NCBI GenBank assembly: GCA_013214205.1
Contig: JABSPQ010000340.1
Coordinates: forward strand, 1 to 64,000
Source of the DNA: Flavobacteriales bacterium
GTDB lineage: Bacteria; Bacteroidota; Bacteroidia; DT-38
Direction of reading: 5' to 3'
Length of the DNA stretch: 64,000 nt
Within the stretch, counting starts at the first letter, position 1. Every line of letters begins with the position of its first letter. Position numbers and translations under genes: made by a program. The notes under the pieces were generated by a model that saw only the letters and a program-made list of their open reading frames with translations, made no database searches and was not told the origin of the DNA. Of the stretch, positions 48,101 through 55,310 are shown in pieces.

Positions 48101-48190
48101 CTGATAACGCTAAAAGACGAAGAGGGCAAACCTCATAAACTTCAGGGGTCAGTTACGGTTGTGTCGTTAAAGGATCCCAGGGATCTTTAG
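45146..48190 (+). CDS. Large secreted PKD-repeat protein with T9SS type B (gliding motility-associated) C-terminal domain
   Basis: 1014 aa from a GTG start, with a signal peptide (LVLCMFFGVLVMVASKTRA). Mature start THIIGGELTYTCGGDNMY matches the N-terminal module of many flavobacterial adhesin-like proteins. Several PKD domains follow, marked by YSWDFG (about 335), YVWQFGDGD (about 505), YDWDFG (about 675) and YYWKFGDGS (about 765). The C-terminus (about 915-1010: VPNAFTPNNDGINDVF, IFDRWGNLIFES, GWDGRGA, DVYVYLI) is the type B sorting domain, so it is exported through SprA and probably held on the surface. Ligand unknown. Cysteine-rich in the first 300 residues. Confidence 0.9.
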   Translation: MNKSIDILIKKLVLCMFFGVLVMVASKTRATHIIGGELTYTCGGDNMYTVNLVIYRNCAPDNAEFDDPGYFFVYDLQDNYIAKITSYPVSIVNVDHYVNNPCLDFPTDLCVERAIYTEQIRLTPNRGTFQIVYQRCCRTTEITNVVDPGDIGSTYIINIPTDGEKACNNSSVFNNYPPVAVCLNDFLTFDHSARDPDGDSLVYEICHPNTFVYLDECYQPGHLIGCDYAEMPPGLIEYTAGYSYQKPLDADPAFVIDPVTGILTGTPTQMGIFVVGICVSEYRNGILTGVNKRDFQFNVVYCDVATTSSIPEGDHSCDGLTVEFANSSNNATFYSWDFGVAGISSDISDEYEPTYTFPDTGSYLVTLITNPGYGCADTAFALIELEDVLDLGMVFEDGCENTDIEFFDVSTTIFGSISKRLWEFVGVDKTAEQNPAQKFDEAGTYEIKLTVTMDIGCESTMYETIEIFPAPAPSALHTKSCFGDLTYFTNTSTINSGTIDSYVWQFGDGDLDTAKTPSHTYKEDGIFTLWLVATSDHECAGYRDYEIEIFPAGISTAGEDIFFCSASTNTIGAEKLEDVWYYWSPSIGMEHSNIANPTISLENKTVDIEYYEYVLHTTDLNGCKAKDTVLVTVTPKEYIEVSHTPGYCLMDNSFSFEFVDGPLSSDFGFEYSYDWDFGPNALPDTSTQEAPVDIAFNGLGDFNVVLTLTNETTGCTSEGVDVAHVYPYSRADYEMDVTNGCVEFHAKFKTTSIGGTDLQYYWKFGDGSHLDGRGYGPDDNVEGLPGVTYGTYENPIHVYKEAGDYDVFLKVEADSGCISQDTVLIEGICHVDPRPTMMMISKDDIITTLNSTNEFIDLSINNDSCWVYFGDGESAGVCNVFHTYLEHGTYEVIQVGNNEYGCLDTFLLDVIVEDAFIYYVPNAFTPNNDGINDVFIGKGSGVYSFKMLIFDRWGNLIFESNDENEGWDGRGAKKGKTVQQDVYVYLITLKDEEGKPHKLQGSVTVVSLKDPRDL
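48170..48188. terminator. Hairpin over the end of the PKD/T9SS gene
   Basis: AAGGATCC-CAG-GGATCTTT can pair over 8 bp (one G-T) around a 3-nt loop and overlaps the last codons and the stop. No T-run follows. It is a weak terminator candidate in the convergent gap with gpmI. Confidence 0.3.
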
Positions 48191-48226
48191 GAAAAACCTT
48201 TGCAATCAACATCAATAGAACCCTAA

Positions 48227-49750
48227 TTACAGTTTATCGATTATCACATTGCCAGTCATTTCTTCGGGAATTTCTAAACCCATTATTGTTAAGATAGAAG
48301 GTGCAAGATCTGCCAATTTACCATCGCTAATTTGGGTGTAATCATCGTCTATTAAAAATACAGGCACTAAGTTAACTGTGTGGGCTGTGTTTGGCGATCC
48401 ATCTGCATTAATGGAGAACTCTGCATTGCCATGATCTGCAATTATTACAAACGAATATCCTTTTGCTCGGCCAGCTTCAACTACTTGGCTAACGGCATCG
48501 TCTGTAGCCTCGCATGCTTTAATAATTGCCGGCTGATTGCCTGTATGGCCTACCATGTCTGGGTTAGCGAAGTTTAAGCAGATAAAATCTGGCGCTGTAT
48601 CATTAATTTCTTTTACAGCCATAGCAGTAACTTCATGAATACTCATTTCTGGTTGTTCATCGTATGAAGCCACTTTGGGTGACGGAGCAACCCTTCTAAT
48701 CTCTCCTTCAAATTCAAGTTCTCTACCACCCGAAAAGAAAAAGGTAACATGTGGATATTTTTCAGTTTCGGCGATTCTAAGTTGAGTTTTACCTTGAATA
48801 GAAATAGCTTCCCCAAGCGTCATTTTTATATTGTCCTTGTCGAAAATCAGGTGAATGTTTTTGAACTTACTATTGTAATTTGTCATTGTTACATAATGCA
48901 AATCAATCGTTTTCATATTGTGGTCAGGGAAATCTTCCTGTGTAAGCGCTTGGGTAATTTGTCGGCACCTATCCGTTCTAAAATTGAAACAGATTACCAC
49001 ATCGCCAGCCGAAATTGTTGCGATAGGCTCTCCCGATTCATCAACGCCAACAACTGGTTTAATAAACTCATCGGTAATATTGTTGTCGTACGATTGCTGA
49101 ACAGCACCTACGAAATCTGTAATTTTTTCTCCAACACCATTAACCAATAATTCATATCCTAGGCTAATTCTTTCCCATCTATTGTCTCTATCCATGGCGT
49201 AATACCTGCCAACCAAACTGGCCAACTTCGCATTTTTTCCATCAATAAACTCAACCAGGTTTTCAATATATCCTTTTCCCATAGTAGGGTTGGTATCTCT
49301 ACCATCTGTAAAAGCGTGAACGAAAAGGTTTTTAATTCCGTTGTTTTCGGCAAGTCCAAGCAGGTGGTGTAGGTGATCTTGTTTTGAGTGAATTCCACCG
49401 TTAGAAACTAATCCCATTACATGCACAGGCTTATTTTCTTTCTTAGCGTAATCGAATGCAGCTAGCAAAGTTTCGTTTTCTGCCAATGTACCATCTTCAA
49501 TTGCCTTGTTAATCTTAGCTAAATCTTGGTAAACAATTCGACCTGCACCAATGTTGAGGTGACCAACTTCCGAATTTCCCATTTGTCCATCTGGCAACCC
49601 CACATGAGCTCCAAAAGTTTTTAGTGTAGCATTCGGGTTGTTTTTATATAAAGAATCAATAAAAGGGGTATTGGCTCTGTCAACCGTGTCTGATTCACTT
49701 CCATCTCCAATTCCCCAACCATCCATAATGATCAACGCTGCCTTCTTCAT
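48227..49750 (-). CDS. gpmI: 2,3-bisphosphoglycerate-independent phosphoglycerate mutase
   Basis: GpmI interconverts 3- and 2-phosphoglycerate in glycolysis using two Mn ions and a phosphoserine. 507 aa, standard. D10 (IIMDGWG) and nucleophile S60 (GQMGNSEVGH) are in place; other metal motifs are VHAFTDGRDTNP, FANPDMVGHTG and IIADHGNAE. It lies 6 bp downstream of the histidine kinase gene on the same strand and may share its transcript. Confidence 0.97.
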   Translation of the reverse strand: MKKAALIIMDGWGIGDGSESDTVDRANTPFIDSLYKNNPNATLKTFGAHVGLPDGQMGNSEVGHLNIGAGRIVYQDLAKINKAIEDGTLAENETLLAAFDYAKKENKPVHVMGLVSNGGIHSKQDHLHHLLGLAENNGIKNLFVHAFTDGRDTNPTMGKGYIENLVEFIDGKNAKLASLVGRYYAMDRDNRWERISLGYELLVNGVGEKITDFVGAVQQSYDNNITDEFIKPVVGVDESGEPIATISAGDVVICFNFRTDRCRQITQALTQEDFPDHNMKTIDLHYVTMTNYNSKFKNIHLIFDKDNIKMTLGEAISIQGKTQLRIAETEKYPHVTFFFSGGRELEFEGEIRRVAPSPKVASYDEQPEMSIHEVTAMAVKEINDTAPDFICLNFANPDMVGHTGNQPAIIKACEATDDAVSQVVEAGRAKGYSFVIIADHGNAEFSINADGSPNTAHTVNLVPVFLIDDDYTQISDGKLADLAPSILTIMGLEIPEEMTGNVIIDKL

Positions 49751-49756
49751 AATCCC

Positions 49757-50674
49757 TTAATTCTTGTTAAATGTAACTTCAAAAATACTGCCTTTTGGAC
49801 TGTTATCTTTTATTAAAATTGATCCATTGTGCTTGCTTACCAAGTATTTCACAATGTATAAACCAAGGCCTGTGCCTTTTGTTTTTCTTCTTAGTTCGTC
49901 GTTACCACGGTAAAACTTGTCGAAAACCTTCGATTTATCTTCATCGGAAATTCCCGATCCTTCATCTTTTACCACCAATACAATTCCTTCGCTTTTTAAT
50001 CCAAGTGCCACCAAAATATTTGAGTTTTGATCGGAATATTTTAAAGCATTTTCAATCAGGTTAATCACAATACTAGAGAAAGCCATACTATCAATTGGCA
50101 AAATTAGTTCCGTTTCTTTAGATGAAAATTCAATGTTGAAATTGGAGGCAGATTTAGAAAACTTGCCAACCAATTCGGATATGATTGGAACAATGTTTTG
50201 ATTTTGTTTATCTAAAACAAAACTCTCGTCGTTAATTTGAGATGCAAGTAAAACGTTATCCACTAAGTCGTTAAGCCGGTTGGCATCCAATAGAACCTTA
50301 GAGAAAATTTCGTTTTGTTGCTTGGTTTCTAAATCGTGTTTAATAAGGGTTTCTATCTGCAATTTAATAGATGCCAAAGGCGATTTTAATTCGTGGGTGA
50401 TAGATAGCAAGAAATTGTTTTGTTGTTGAGCCAAGCTAATTTCCTTCTTAAAAGTCTTTCTAATTTGCAAAGCACCTACAATTAGCAGAATGAGGAAGAT
50501 GCTTCCCTCTCCCAAAATCATCAAGAATTTGGTGTCAATATCTCCATCTTCCCGTAGAATGTAGAGCTCTTGATTGAGCGACATGATTAAATAAGTCCAC
50601 CAAAAAAATTGAGCCAAAATGTAAGCCACCAAAAGGTAGAAAATTAAAAAAGCCGTATTTCCTTGCTTACTCAT
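49757..50674 (-). CDS. Membrane sensor histidine kinase (orphan)
   Basis: 305 aa. Two membrane helices (about 9-30 and 52-70) enclose a short periplasmic loop of about 20 residues (NQELYILREDGDIDTKF), too small for a classical ligand domain. The transmitter has the H-box SITHELKSPLASIK (H94), N-box INLIENALKYS, G1 DEGSGISDED, F-box FDKFYRG and G2 GTGLGLYI. No response regulator lies beside it, which is unusual; instead gpmI follows after 6 bp. The signal sensed cannot be inferred. Confidence 0.92.
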   Translation of the reverse strand: MSKQGNTAFLIFYLLVAYILAQFFWWTYLIMSLNQELYILREDGDIDTKFLMILGEGSIFLILLIVGALQIRKTFKKEISLAQQQNNFLLSITHELKSPLASIKLQIETLIKHDLETKQQNEIFSKVLLDANRLNDLVDNVLLASQINDESFVLDKQNQNIVPIISELVGKFSKSASNFNIEFSSKETELILPIDSMAFSSIVINLIENALKYSDQNSNILVALGLKSEGIVLVVKDEGSGISDEDKSKVFDKFYRGNDELRRKTKGTGLGLYIVKYLVSKHNGSILIKDNSPKGSIFEVTFNKN

Positions 50675-50690
50675 ACTTAGTATCCAACTA

Positions 50691-50698
50691 CAAAAGTA
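50691..50698 (-). promoter_or_regulatory. Candidate -7 element for the histidine kinase gene
   Basis: Minus-strand TACTTTTG matches TANNTTTG, 16 bp upstream of the ATG. No -33 TTG at the expected distance. Confidence 0.35.
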
Positions 50699-50748
50699 TT
50701 ACATACAATCATATAAAGAGTAGAAATTAACAGCGGCACAACATAATG

Positions 50749-50777
50749 TTTGCTAAAATTGAAATTGTTTATTTTTG
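50749..50777 (+). promoter_or_regulatory. Bacteroidota-type promoter for the 50.8-53.0 kb sugar-nucleotide genes
   Basis: TTTG (50749-50752), 17-bp spacer, then TATTTTTG (50770-50777), matching the -33/-7 consensus. Transcription would start about 40 bp before the ATG at 50824. It faces away from the histidine kinase promoter in a 149-bp divergent region. Confidence 0.5.
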
Positions 50778-50823
50778 TTGCATCATTTCAAATTTGCATT
50801 TTACATCATAATTTTAGTATAAA

Positions 50824-51762
50824 ATGAATAAAGACGACAAGATTTTTATCGCCGGACACAACGGTATGGTTGGCTCTTCGATATTAAAAAATCTTCAAGA
50901 TCGTAATTATCCCAATTTAATTGTTGCTGATAAAGGGAGGATTGATTTAAGAAATAGAGAGTTGGTAGATGAGTTTTTTGCAGAGCACAAACCCAATCAG
51001 GTAATTTTGGCGGCGGCGAAAGTTGGTGGCATTAATGCCAATATGAAATTCCCGGCAGATTTTATTTTTGATAACCTTGCCATTCAAAACAGCATTTTTA
51101 GTGCTGCTGAAAAGAATGGAACTGAGAAGATTGTTTTTTTAGGCAGTTCGTGTCTCTATCCAAAGGAATGCAAGCAACCTATGAAAGAAGAGTACATGAT
51201 GACTGGCCCTTTGGAGCCTACCAATGAAGGTTATGCAATTGCCAAACTGGCCGGAGTTAGCATGGCAAAAGCTTATTACGAGCAACACGGAATTAAATAT
51301 GTTTCTCTTATTCCCTGCAATTTATATGGTCCCAACGATAGTTTCGATTTGGAACACAGCCATGTGCTTTCTGCTTTGGTTAGAAAGTTTTCTGACGCTA
51401 AAAAAAATGGCGATTCCGATGTTTCTGTGTGGGGAACAGGTATTGCAAAAAGAGAGTTTTTACATGTACAAGATATGGCCGAAGCTGTTGTGTTTTTGAT
51501 GGAAAATGATGTTGAGGACGATATGATTAACATCGGCTGGGGAGAAGAAATCTCAATTAAAGAATTGGCCGAAATGATTCGCGATAAAGTAGGTTTCGAA
51601 GGTGAGTTAAAATGGGATACATCTAAGCCTGATGGCATGTTGAGGAAATGTATGGACGTTGAGAAAATGAAGGCGTACGGCTTTTCGCCAAAGGTAAGTT
51701 TATCGGAAGGTGTAGATGAAATGATAGAGATTTATGCTGGCATGCAGACAGCTAACCAGTAA
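50824..51762 (+). CDS. GDP-4-keto-6-deoxy-sugar epimerase/reductase: GDP-L-colitose synthase-like or second GDP-L-fucose synthase
   Basis: 312 aa, extended SDR, paralog of the Fcl at 31067. Motifs: [32 protein letters not shown] and YAIAKLAG (YxxxK). By sequence alone it would be called GDP-L-fucose synthase. The next gene encodes a ColD-like dehydratase, though, and ColC (GDP-L-colitose synthase) is an Fcl homolog that uses the ColD product. A complete gmd-fcl pair already exists 20 kb away, so a ColC role would explain the second copy. Assignment is by context; simple redundancy is the alternative. Confidence 0.65.
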   Translation: MNKDDKIFIAGHNGMVGSSILKNLQDRNYPNLIVADKGRIDLRNRELVDEFFAEHKPNQVILAAAKVGGINANMKFPADFIFDNLAIQNSIFSAAEKNGTEKIVFLGSSCLYPKECKQPMKEEYMMTGPLEPTNEGYAIAKLAGVSMAKAYYEQHGIKYVSLIPCNLYGPNDSFDLEHSHVLSALVRKFSDAKKNGDSDVSVWGTGIAKREFLHVQDMAEAVVFLMENDVEDDMINIGWGEEISIKELAEMIRDKVGFEGELKWDTSKPDGMLRKCMDVEKMKAYGFSPKVSLSEGVDEMIEIYAGMQTANQ

Positions 51763-51785
51763 CTACTAACTTTTAAAAGTTGTAG
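51763..51785. repeat. Inverted repeat between the epimerase and ColD-like genes
   Basis: CTAC-T-AACTTTTAAAAGTT-GTAG can fold with 4 bp plus 5 bp, a bulged T and a TTAA loop, directly after the stop codon. It may attenuate or process the transcript between the two genes. Low confidence because it is AT-rich. Confidence 0.25.
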
Positions 51786-51826
51786 TATTGTTGATTAAGT
51801 GTACATGAATATCCAAAAAGCAGAGT

Positions 51827-53008
51827 ATGATACCATTAATGAAAAATACGTTTCTTAACGAACAAGTAACTAAAGAAGCACTCGCACGCTTTATTCTTAC
51901 TTCTAATAGGTTAAGTATGGGTGATAATTGCGCCGATTTCGAACAAGCATTTGCACAATATCAAGGCAGTGCCGATGCCGTTTTGTTTAATAGTGGTGGT
52001 AGCGCCAACTTGGCTATGTTGCAAGCACTTTTAAACCGGGGGAAAGTTAAAACTGGTGCTAAAGTGGGCTTTTCGGCTTTAACGTGGTCTACCAATGTAA
52101 TGCCCATCCTTCAATTAGGTATGATTCCGGTGGCGATAGATTGTAGTATTGATACAATTAATGTGATGTCTGCCAACATTATTGAAACACTAAAAACTGA
52201 AAAAATAGAAGTTTTCTTTTCTACCAATGTACTTGGTTTGGCAGGCGATTTACAAACGATTAAAGAATTGTGCGAGGCCGAAGGCATTATCTACATCGAG
52301 GATAATTGCGAATCTTTAGGAACAGAATTAGAAGGAGGCAAAACAGGAACTTTTGGCTTGGCATCAAGCTTCTCGTTCTTTGTAGCTCATCACATGTCTA
52401 CTATAGAAGGGGGAATGGTTTGCACCGACGATGAGGAATTTGCAGAGATGTTAAGGATTGTTAGGGCAAATGGATGGGACAGAAACTTAAAACCCGAACA
52501 ACAAATTAAGTGGCGCCGACAAAACGGAATTAAGAGTGAATTCGATGCCAAATACAGTTTTTATGATTTGGGTTACAACCTTAGACCAACTGAAATAACT
52601 GGTTTTTTAGGCTTGGAACAATTAAAATATTTGGAAGACAACATCAATCAAAGAGAAAAGAATTTTGCTGAAATTGACGCAGTTGCCTCTAAAAATAGTG
52701 ATTTGATAAAAATTAAAACCGATCATATTCTAAAGGTTTCTTCTTTTTCTATGCCGTTTATTTGTAAGTCGAAAGAGCTTAGAGACCAATATGTTTACCA
52801 GTTTTCGGGAGCAGGGATAGAAATAAGACCTATCATATCGGGTAACATGCAAAATCAGCCTTTCTATAAAAAGTATGTTAAAAACATGCAAAACGTAGAT
52901 AGCTCTGAGACCATTTATCAGAATGGTTTTTACTGCGGTAATTACCCTGAGCTAACCAAAAGCGACTTGGCTACTATTGCAGTTTGTGTAAGCCCGCAAG
53001 AGGATTAG
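51827..53008 (+). CDS. PLP/PMP-dependent sugar 3-dehydratase of the DegT fold, ColD-like
   Basis: 393 aa, DegT/DnrJ/EryC1/StrS family (fold type I). In the place where aminotransferases have the PLP lysine, this protein has His: FSFFVAHHMSTIEGGMV (H188). That replacement marks the PMP-dependent dehydratases ColD and E1/RfbH, which remove the C3 hydroxyl of 4-keto-6-deoxy sugars. The following TDDEEFAEMLRIVRANGWDRNL and YNLRPTEITGFLGLEQLK resemble E. coli ColD closely as I remember it. No E1-type [2Fe-2S] reductase is needed by ColD. Likely substrate: GDP-4-keto-6-deoxymannose from Gmd. A CDP-sugar E1-like role is the alternative. Confidence 0.7.
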   Translation: MIPLMKNTFLNEQVTKEALARFILTSNRLSMGDNCADFEQAFAQYQGSADAVLFNSGGSANLAMLQALLNRGKVKTGAKVGFSALTWSTNVMPILQLGMIPVAIDCSIDTINVMSANIIETLKTEKIEVFFSTNVLGLAGDLQTIKELCEAEGIIYIEDNCESLGTELEGGKTGTFGLASSFSFFVAHHMSTIEGGMVCTDDEEFAEMLRIVRANGWDRNLKPEQQIKWRRQNGIKSEFDAKYSFYDLGYNLRPTEITGFLGLEQLKYLEDNINQREKNFAEIDAVASKNSDLIKIKTDHILKVSSFSMPFICKSKELRDQYVYQFSGAGIEIRPIISGNMQNQPFYKKYVKNMQNVDSSETIYQNGFYCGNYPELTKSDLATIAVCVSPQED

Positions 53009-53068
53009 GTTTCTTTACAAATAACATAATTGATCTTCCTTAACTCAAGACAAATATGCCTGAAAACG

Positions 53069-53102
53069 AAAAAAGTGTGAGTTTCTTGTCGAAACTCACA
53101 CT
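53069..53102 (-). terminator. Intrinsic terminator of tRNA-Phe
   Basis: Read on the minus strand, AGTGTGAGTTTC pairs perfectly over 12 bp with GAAACTCACACT around a 5-nt loop (GACAA) and is followed by a run of T (plus-strand A at 53069-53074). It begins 11 bp after the tRNA 3' end. It is the most convincing terminator in the window. Confidence 0.85.
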
Positions 53103-53112
53103 CAAATCTGTT

Positions 53113-53188
53113 TGGTGGTGCCTCCCGGAATCGAACCGGGGACACATGGATTTTCAGTCCATTGCTCTACCAACTGAGCTAAGGCACC
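53113..53188 (-). tRNA. tRNA-Phe (GAA), CCA encoded
   Basis: 76 nt on the minus strand. Acceptor stem GGTGCCT/AGGCACC, D-arm GCTCAGTTGGTAGAGC, anticodon loop CTGAAAA with anticodon GAA (complement of 53153-53155), T-loop GGTTCGATTCC, discriminator A and a genome-encoded CCA (53113-53115). It stands alone with its own promoter upstream and a strong terminator downstream. It lies between the ColD-like gene and coaX, both on the other strand. Confidence 0.97.
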
Positions 53189-53203
53189 ATCCTTTAAGGA
53201 TGG

Positions 53204-53233
53204 CAAATGTATAAAAATTTTCTACTCCCAAAA
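53204..53233 (-). promoter_or_regulatory. Promoter of tRNA-Phe
   Basis: On the minus strand TTTTG (53229-53233) and TACATTTG (53204-53211) are 17 bp apart, a full match to the Bacteroidota -33/-7 pattern, placing the start about 8-10 bp before the tRNA. A palindrome CATCCTT-T-AAGGATG (53188-53202) fills the leader. Confidence 0.65.
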
Positions 53234-53267
53234 CCTTCTATAATGAAATCTTGAATTAATATTAGTT

Positions 53268-53275
53268 TAAATTTG
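53268..53275 (+). promoter_or_regulatory. Candidate -7 element for coaX
   Basis: TAAATTTG matches TANNTTTG, 20 bp before the chosen ATG at 53296. A TTG lies 14 bp upstream, a little too close. The element covers the alternative GTG start at 53275, which argues against that start. Confidence 0.4.
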
Positions 53276-53295
53276 TGCTAACCACCAAAGGGAAC

Positions 53296-54018
53296 ATGAA
53301 TCTTACCATAGATTGCGGAAATAGTAGAACCAAATTGGCCATTTTTAATGATGGAAAACTGATTACAAATACGGTATTTGATGATCTAAACGTCAATCGT
53401 TTGCAAGAGTTTGTTGGAAGTAAAAATGAAATAGAAAACGCCATTTACGCTATAGATTCTGGTCTTGATAGCGAGGTAGAGGAATTTTTGAATAAAAATT
53501 TTAAAATAATTCGTTTTTCGGCCGAAACTCCCATTCCAATAGCTAATAATTACGAATCTACGCGTACTTTGGGCATCGATAGGTTGGCAACTGCCGTGGG
53601 TGCAAAAGCAGGTTTTCCGAATAATCACCTGTTAATAATCGACGCTGGAACGGCAATTACTTACGATTTTGTGGACAAAAACGAGGGCTTTATGGGGGGA
53701 AGTATCAGTCCTGGGTTAAAAATGAGGTTTAAAGCGTTGAATACTTTCACTCAAAATCTACCGTTAGTTGAAAAGCAAAATAAAAGTGAATTAACAGGAA
53801 ACACCACCGAAAGTGCTATTATATCTGGTGTTCAAAATGGTATTGTGATAGAAATGGATGGTGTAATAGATAGATATAGAAGTAAATATGAAGATTTACA
53901 AATAATAGTAACAGGTGGAGACCTTAATTTCTTTAATAACAAATTAAAAAGTCACATCTTTGCGGATTCATTTTTATTATTAAAAGGTCTCAATAGAGTT
54001 TTGGAGCATAATGCTTAA
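53296..54018 (+). CDS. coaX: Type III pantothenate kinase
   Basis: CoaX phosphorylates pantothenate, the first step of coenzyme A synthesis; the type III form is an ASKHA-fold kinase not inhibited by CoA. 240 aa from the ATG at 53296 (MNLTIDCGNSRTKLAIF, phosphate motif DCGNSRTK). Other motifs: LGIDRLATAVGA, LLIIDAGTAITYDFVD, GGSISPGLKMRFKAL. A GTG 21 bp upstream is rejected as start because family members begin next to the phosphate motif. The stop overlaps the next start by 8 bp. Confidence 0.95.
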   Translation: MNLTIDCGNSRTKLAIFNDGKLITNTVFDDLNVNRLQEFVGSKNEIENAIYAIDSGLDSEVEEFLNKNFKIIRFSAETPIPIANNYESTRTLGIDRLATAVGAKAGFPNNHLLIIDAGTAITYDFVDKNEGFMGGSISPGLKMRFKALNTFTQNLPLVEKQNKSELTGNTTESAIISGVQNGIVIEMDGVIDRYRSKYEDLQIIVTGGDLNFFNNKLKSHIFADSFLLLKGLNRVLEHNA

Positions 54019-55309
54019 GCAGTTATCAACTATATTTTTACTTTCCGCAATTATAATTTGCGGACGTACAGAAAGTGCCAATGCACAGGGTAAGTTAAAT
54101 TCACCATATAGCTATCTTGGAATAGGAGAGGTGAACAACAATGGCAACGTAAGTACGCTTGGTCTTTCGGGCTTGGGTGCTGGAATTCAAAATAAAAGTG
54201 AGATCAATTATGTAAATCCGGCATCAATCACTTCTCTTGCTAGAACTACGTATGAGGCTGGTTTAGGAGCTAAATTCTTAAATGTAACCGATGGCGATAG
54301 CTCAAACTCTAGTGGCCATGGCGCATTACATTATGTATCAATCGCTTTTCCTATGAAAAGTATAGGAGGAGCTACTTGTATTGGAATTAGAAGACATAGT
54401 AATGTTGGTTACGGCATTATTGATTATTCTATGCAGGATAGTTTGGGTTTGATGCAGAATATATCGCAAGGCGAAGGGGGCATCAATCGACTAAATGTAA
54501 CTCAGGCATTCACGTTCAAAAATATCTCGATAGGAGTCAATTTGAATTACTTGTTTGGAAAAATAAGCCATGATGAAACATTAAATTTTATTGATAGTAA
54601 TAGTGTTCCTTCTACAGTATATTTAAGAACAGCGTATGTAAAGGATGTTAATTTTGATTTCGGACTTCAGTATAAGCATACAATCGATTTGGATACTACT
54701 GATCGAGATAAAAGAATAGATATTATAGTTGGTGGTACGTTTGCGCCAGCCTCAAAGTTGTCTTCTGATCTTTTAAGCTTTAGATATGTAGTTGTAGATA
54801 ACAATTCGATTGATACAATCTCAGAAGCTTCTGATGAAATCGAAATACCTATGACGTTTTCCGCTGGGTTTACAGCCGAATGGAACGGTAAACTCAAAAT
54901 AGGTTTTGATTATAGAAGTGAGAATTGGAGCTCGTTTAAAAACCCATTGCTTGCTGGTAACGGAATCTACCAACTTGCCAATAGCAATAAAATGATTTTT
55001 GGAGTTCAGTATACGCCAACTCCAATTTACAAATCGTCTACAAAAATCTGGAATAGAACGCATTACAGGATGGGTTTAAGCAATGGGAAATCAAAAATTG
55101 TTAACGATGGTACCCAATTAGTGAATTATGGCATAAGTTTTGGTTTAGCAGTGTCGTTAAAGAACTTTATTAATGTGGTTGGGTTGTCATATGAATACAA
55201 TAAGCTTAGTGCAGGAGGCAATTCAGAGCTTATCGAAGAACAATATCACAAGATGACCTTGAGCGTTACCTTTAACGAAACATGGTTTATAAAACGTAAG
55301 TACAATTAA
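54011..55309 (+). CDS. Outer-membrane barrel protein of unknown function (coaX-lptC cluster)
   Basis: 432 aa with a signal peptide (LSTIFLLSAIIICGRTESANAQ). The start NSPYSYLGIGEVNNNGNVSTLGLSGLGAGIQNKSEINYVNPAS resembles the N-plug of Bacteroidota FadL/PorV-like OMPs, and the body is strand-rich, ending in LSVTFNETWFIKRKYN. In flavobacteria such a gene regularly follows coaX and precedes TPR and lptC genes, as far as I recall. The context suggests a role in envelope assembly, but none is established. Overlaps coaX by 8 bp, so translation is probably coupled. Confidence 0.7.
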   Translation: MLKQLSTIFLLSAIIICGRTESANAQGKLNSPYSYLGIGEVNNNGNVSTLGLSGLGAGIQNKSEINYVNPASITSLARTTYEAGLGAKFLNVTDGDSSNSSGHGALHYVSIAFPMKSIGGATCIGIRRHSNVGYGIIDYSMQDSLGLMQNISQGEGGINRLNVTQAFTFKNISIGVNLNYLFGKISHDETLNFIDSNSVPSTVYLRTAYVKDVNFDFGLQYKHTIDLDTTDRDKRIDIIVGGTFAPASKLSSDLLSFRYVVVDNNSIDTISEASDEIEIPMTFSAGFTAEWNGKLKIGFDYRSENWSSFKNPLLAGNGIYQLANSNKMIFGVQYTPTPIYKSSTKIWNRTHYRMGLSNGKSKIVNDGTQLVNYGISFGLAVSLKNFINVVGLSYEYNKLSAGGNSELIEEQYHKMTLSVTFNETWFIKRKYN

Positions 55310-55310
55310 G

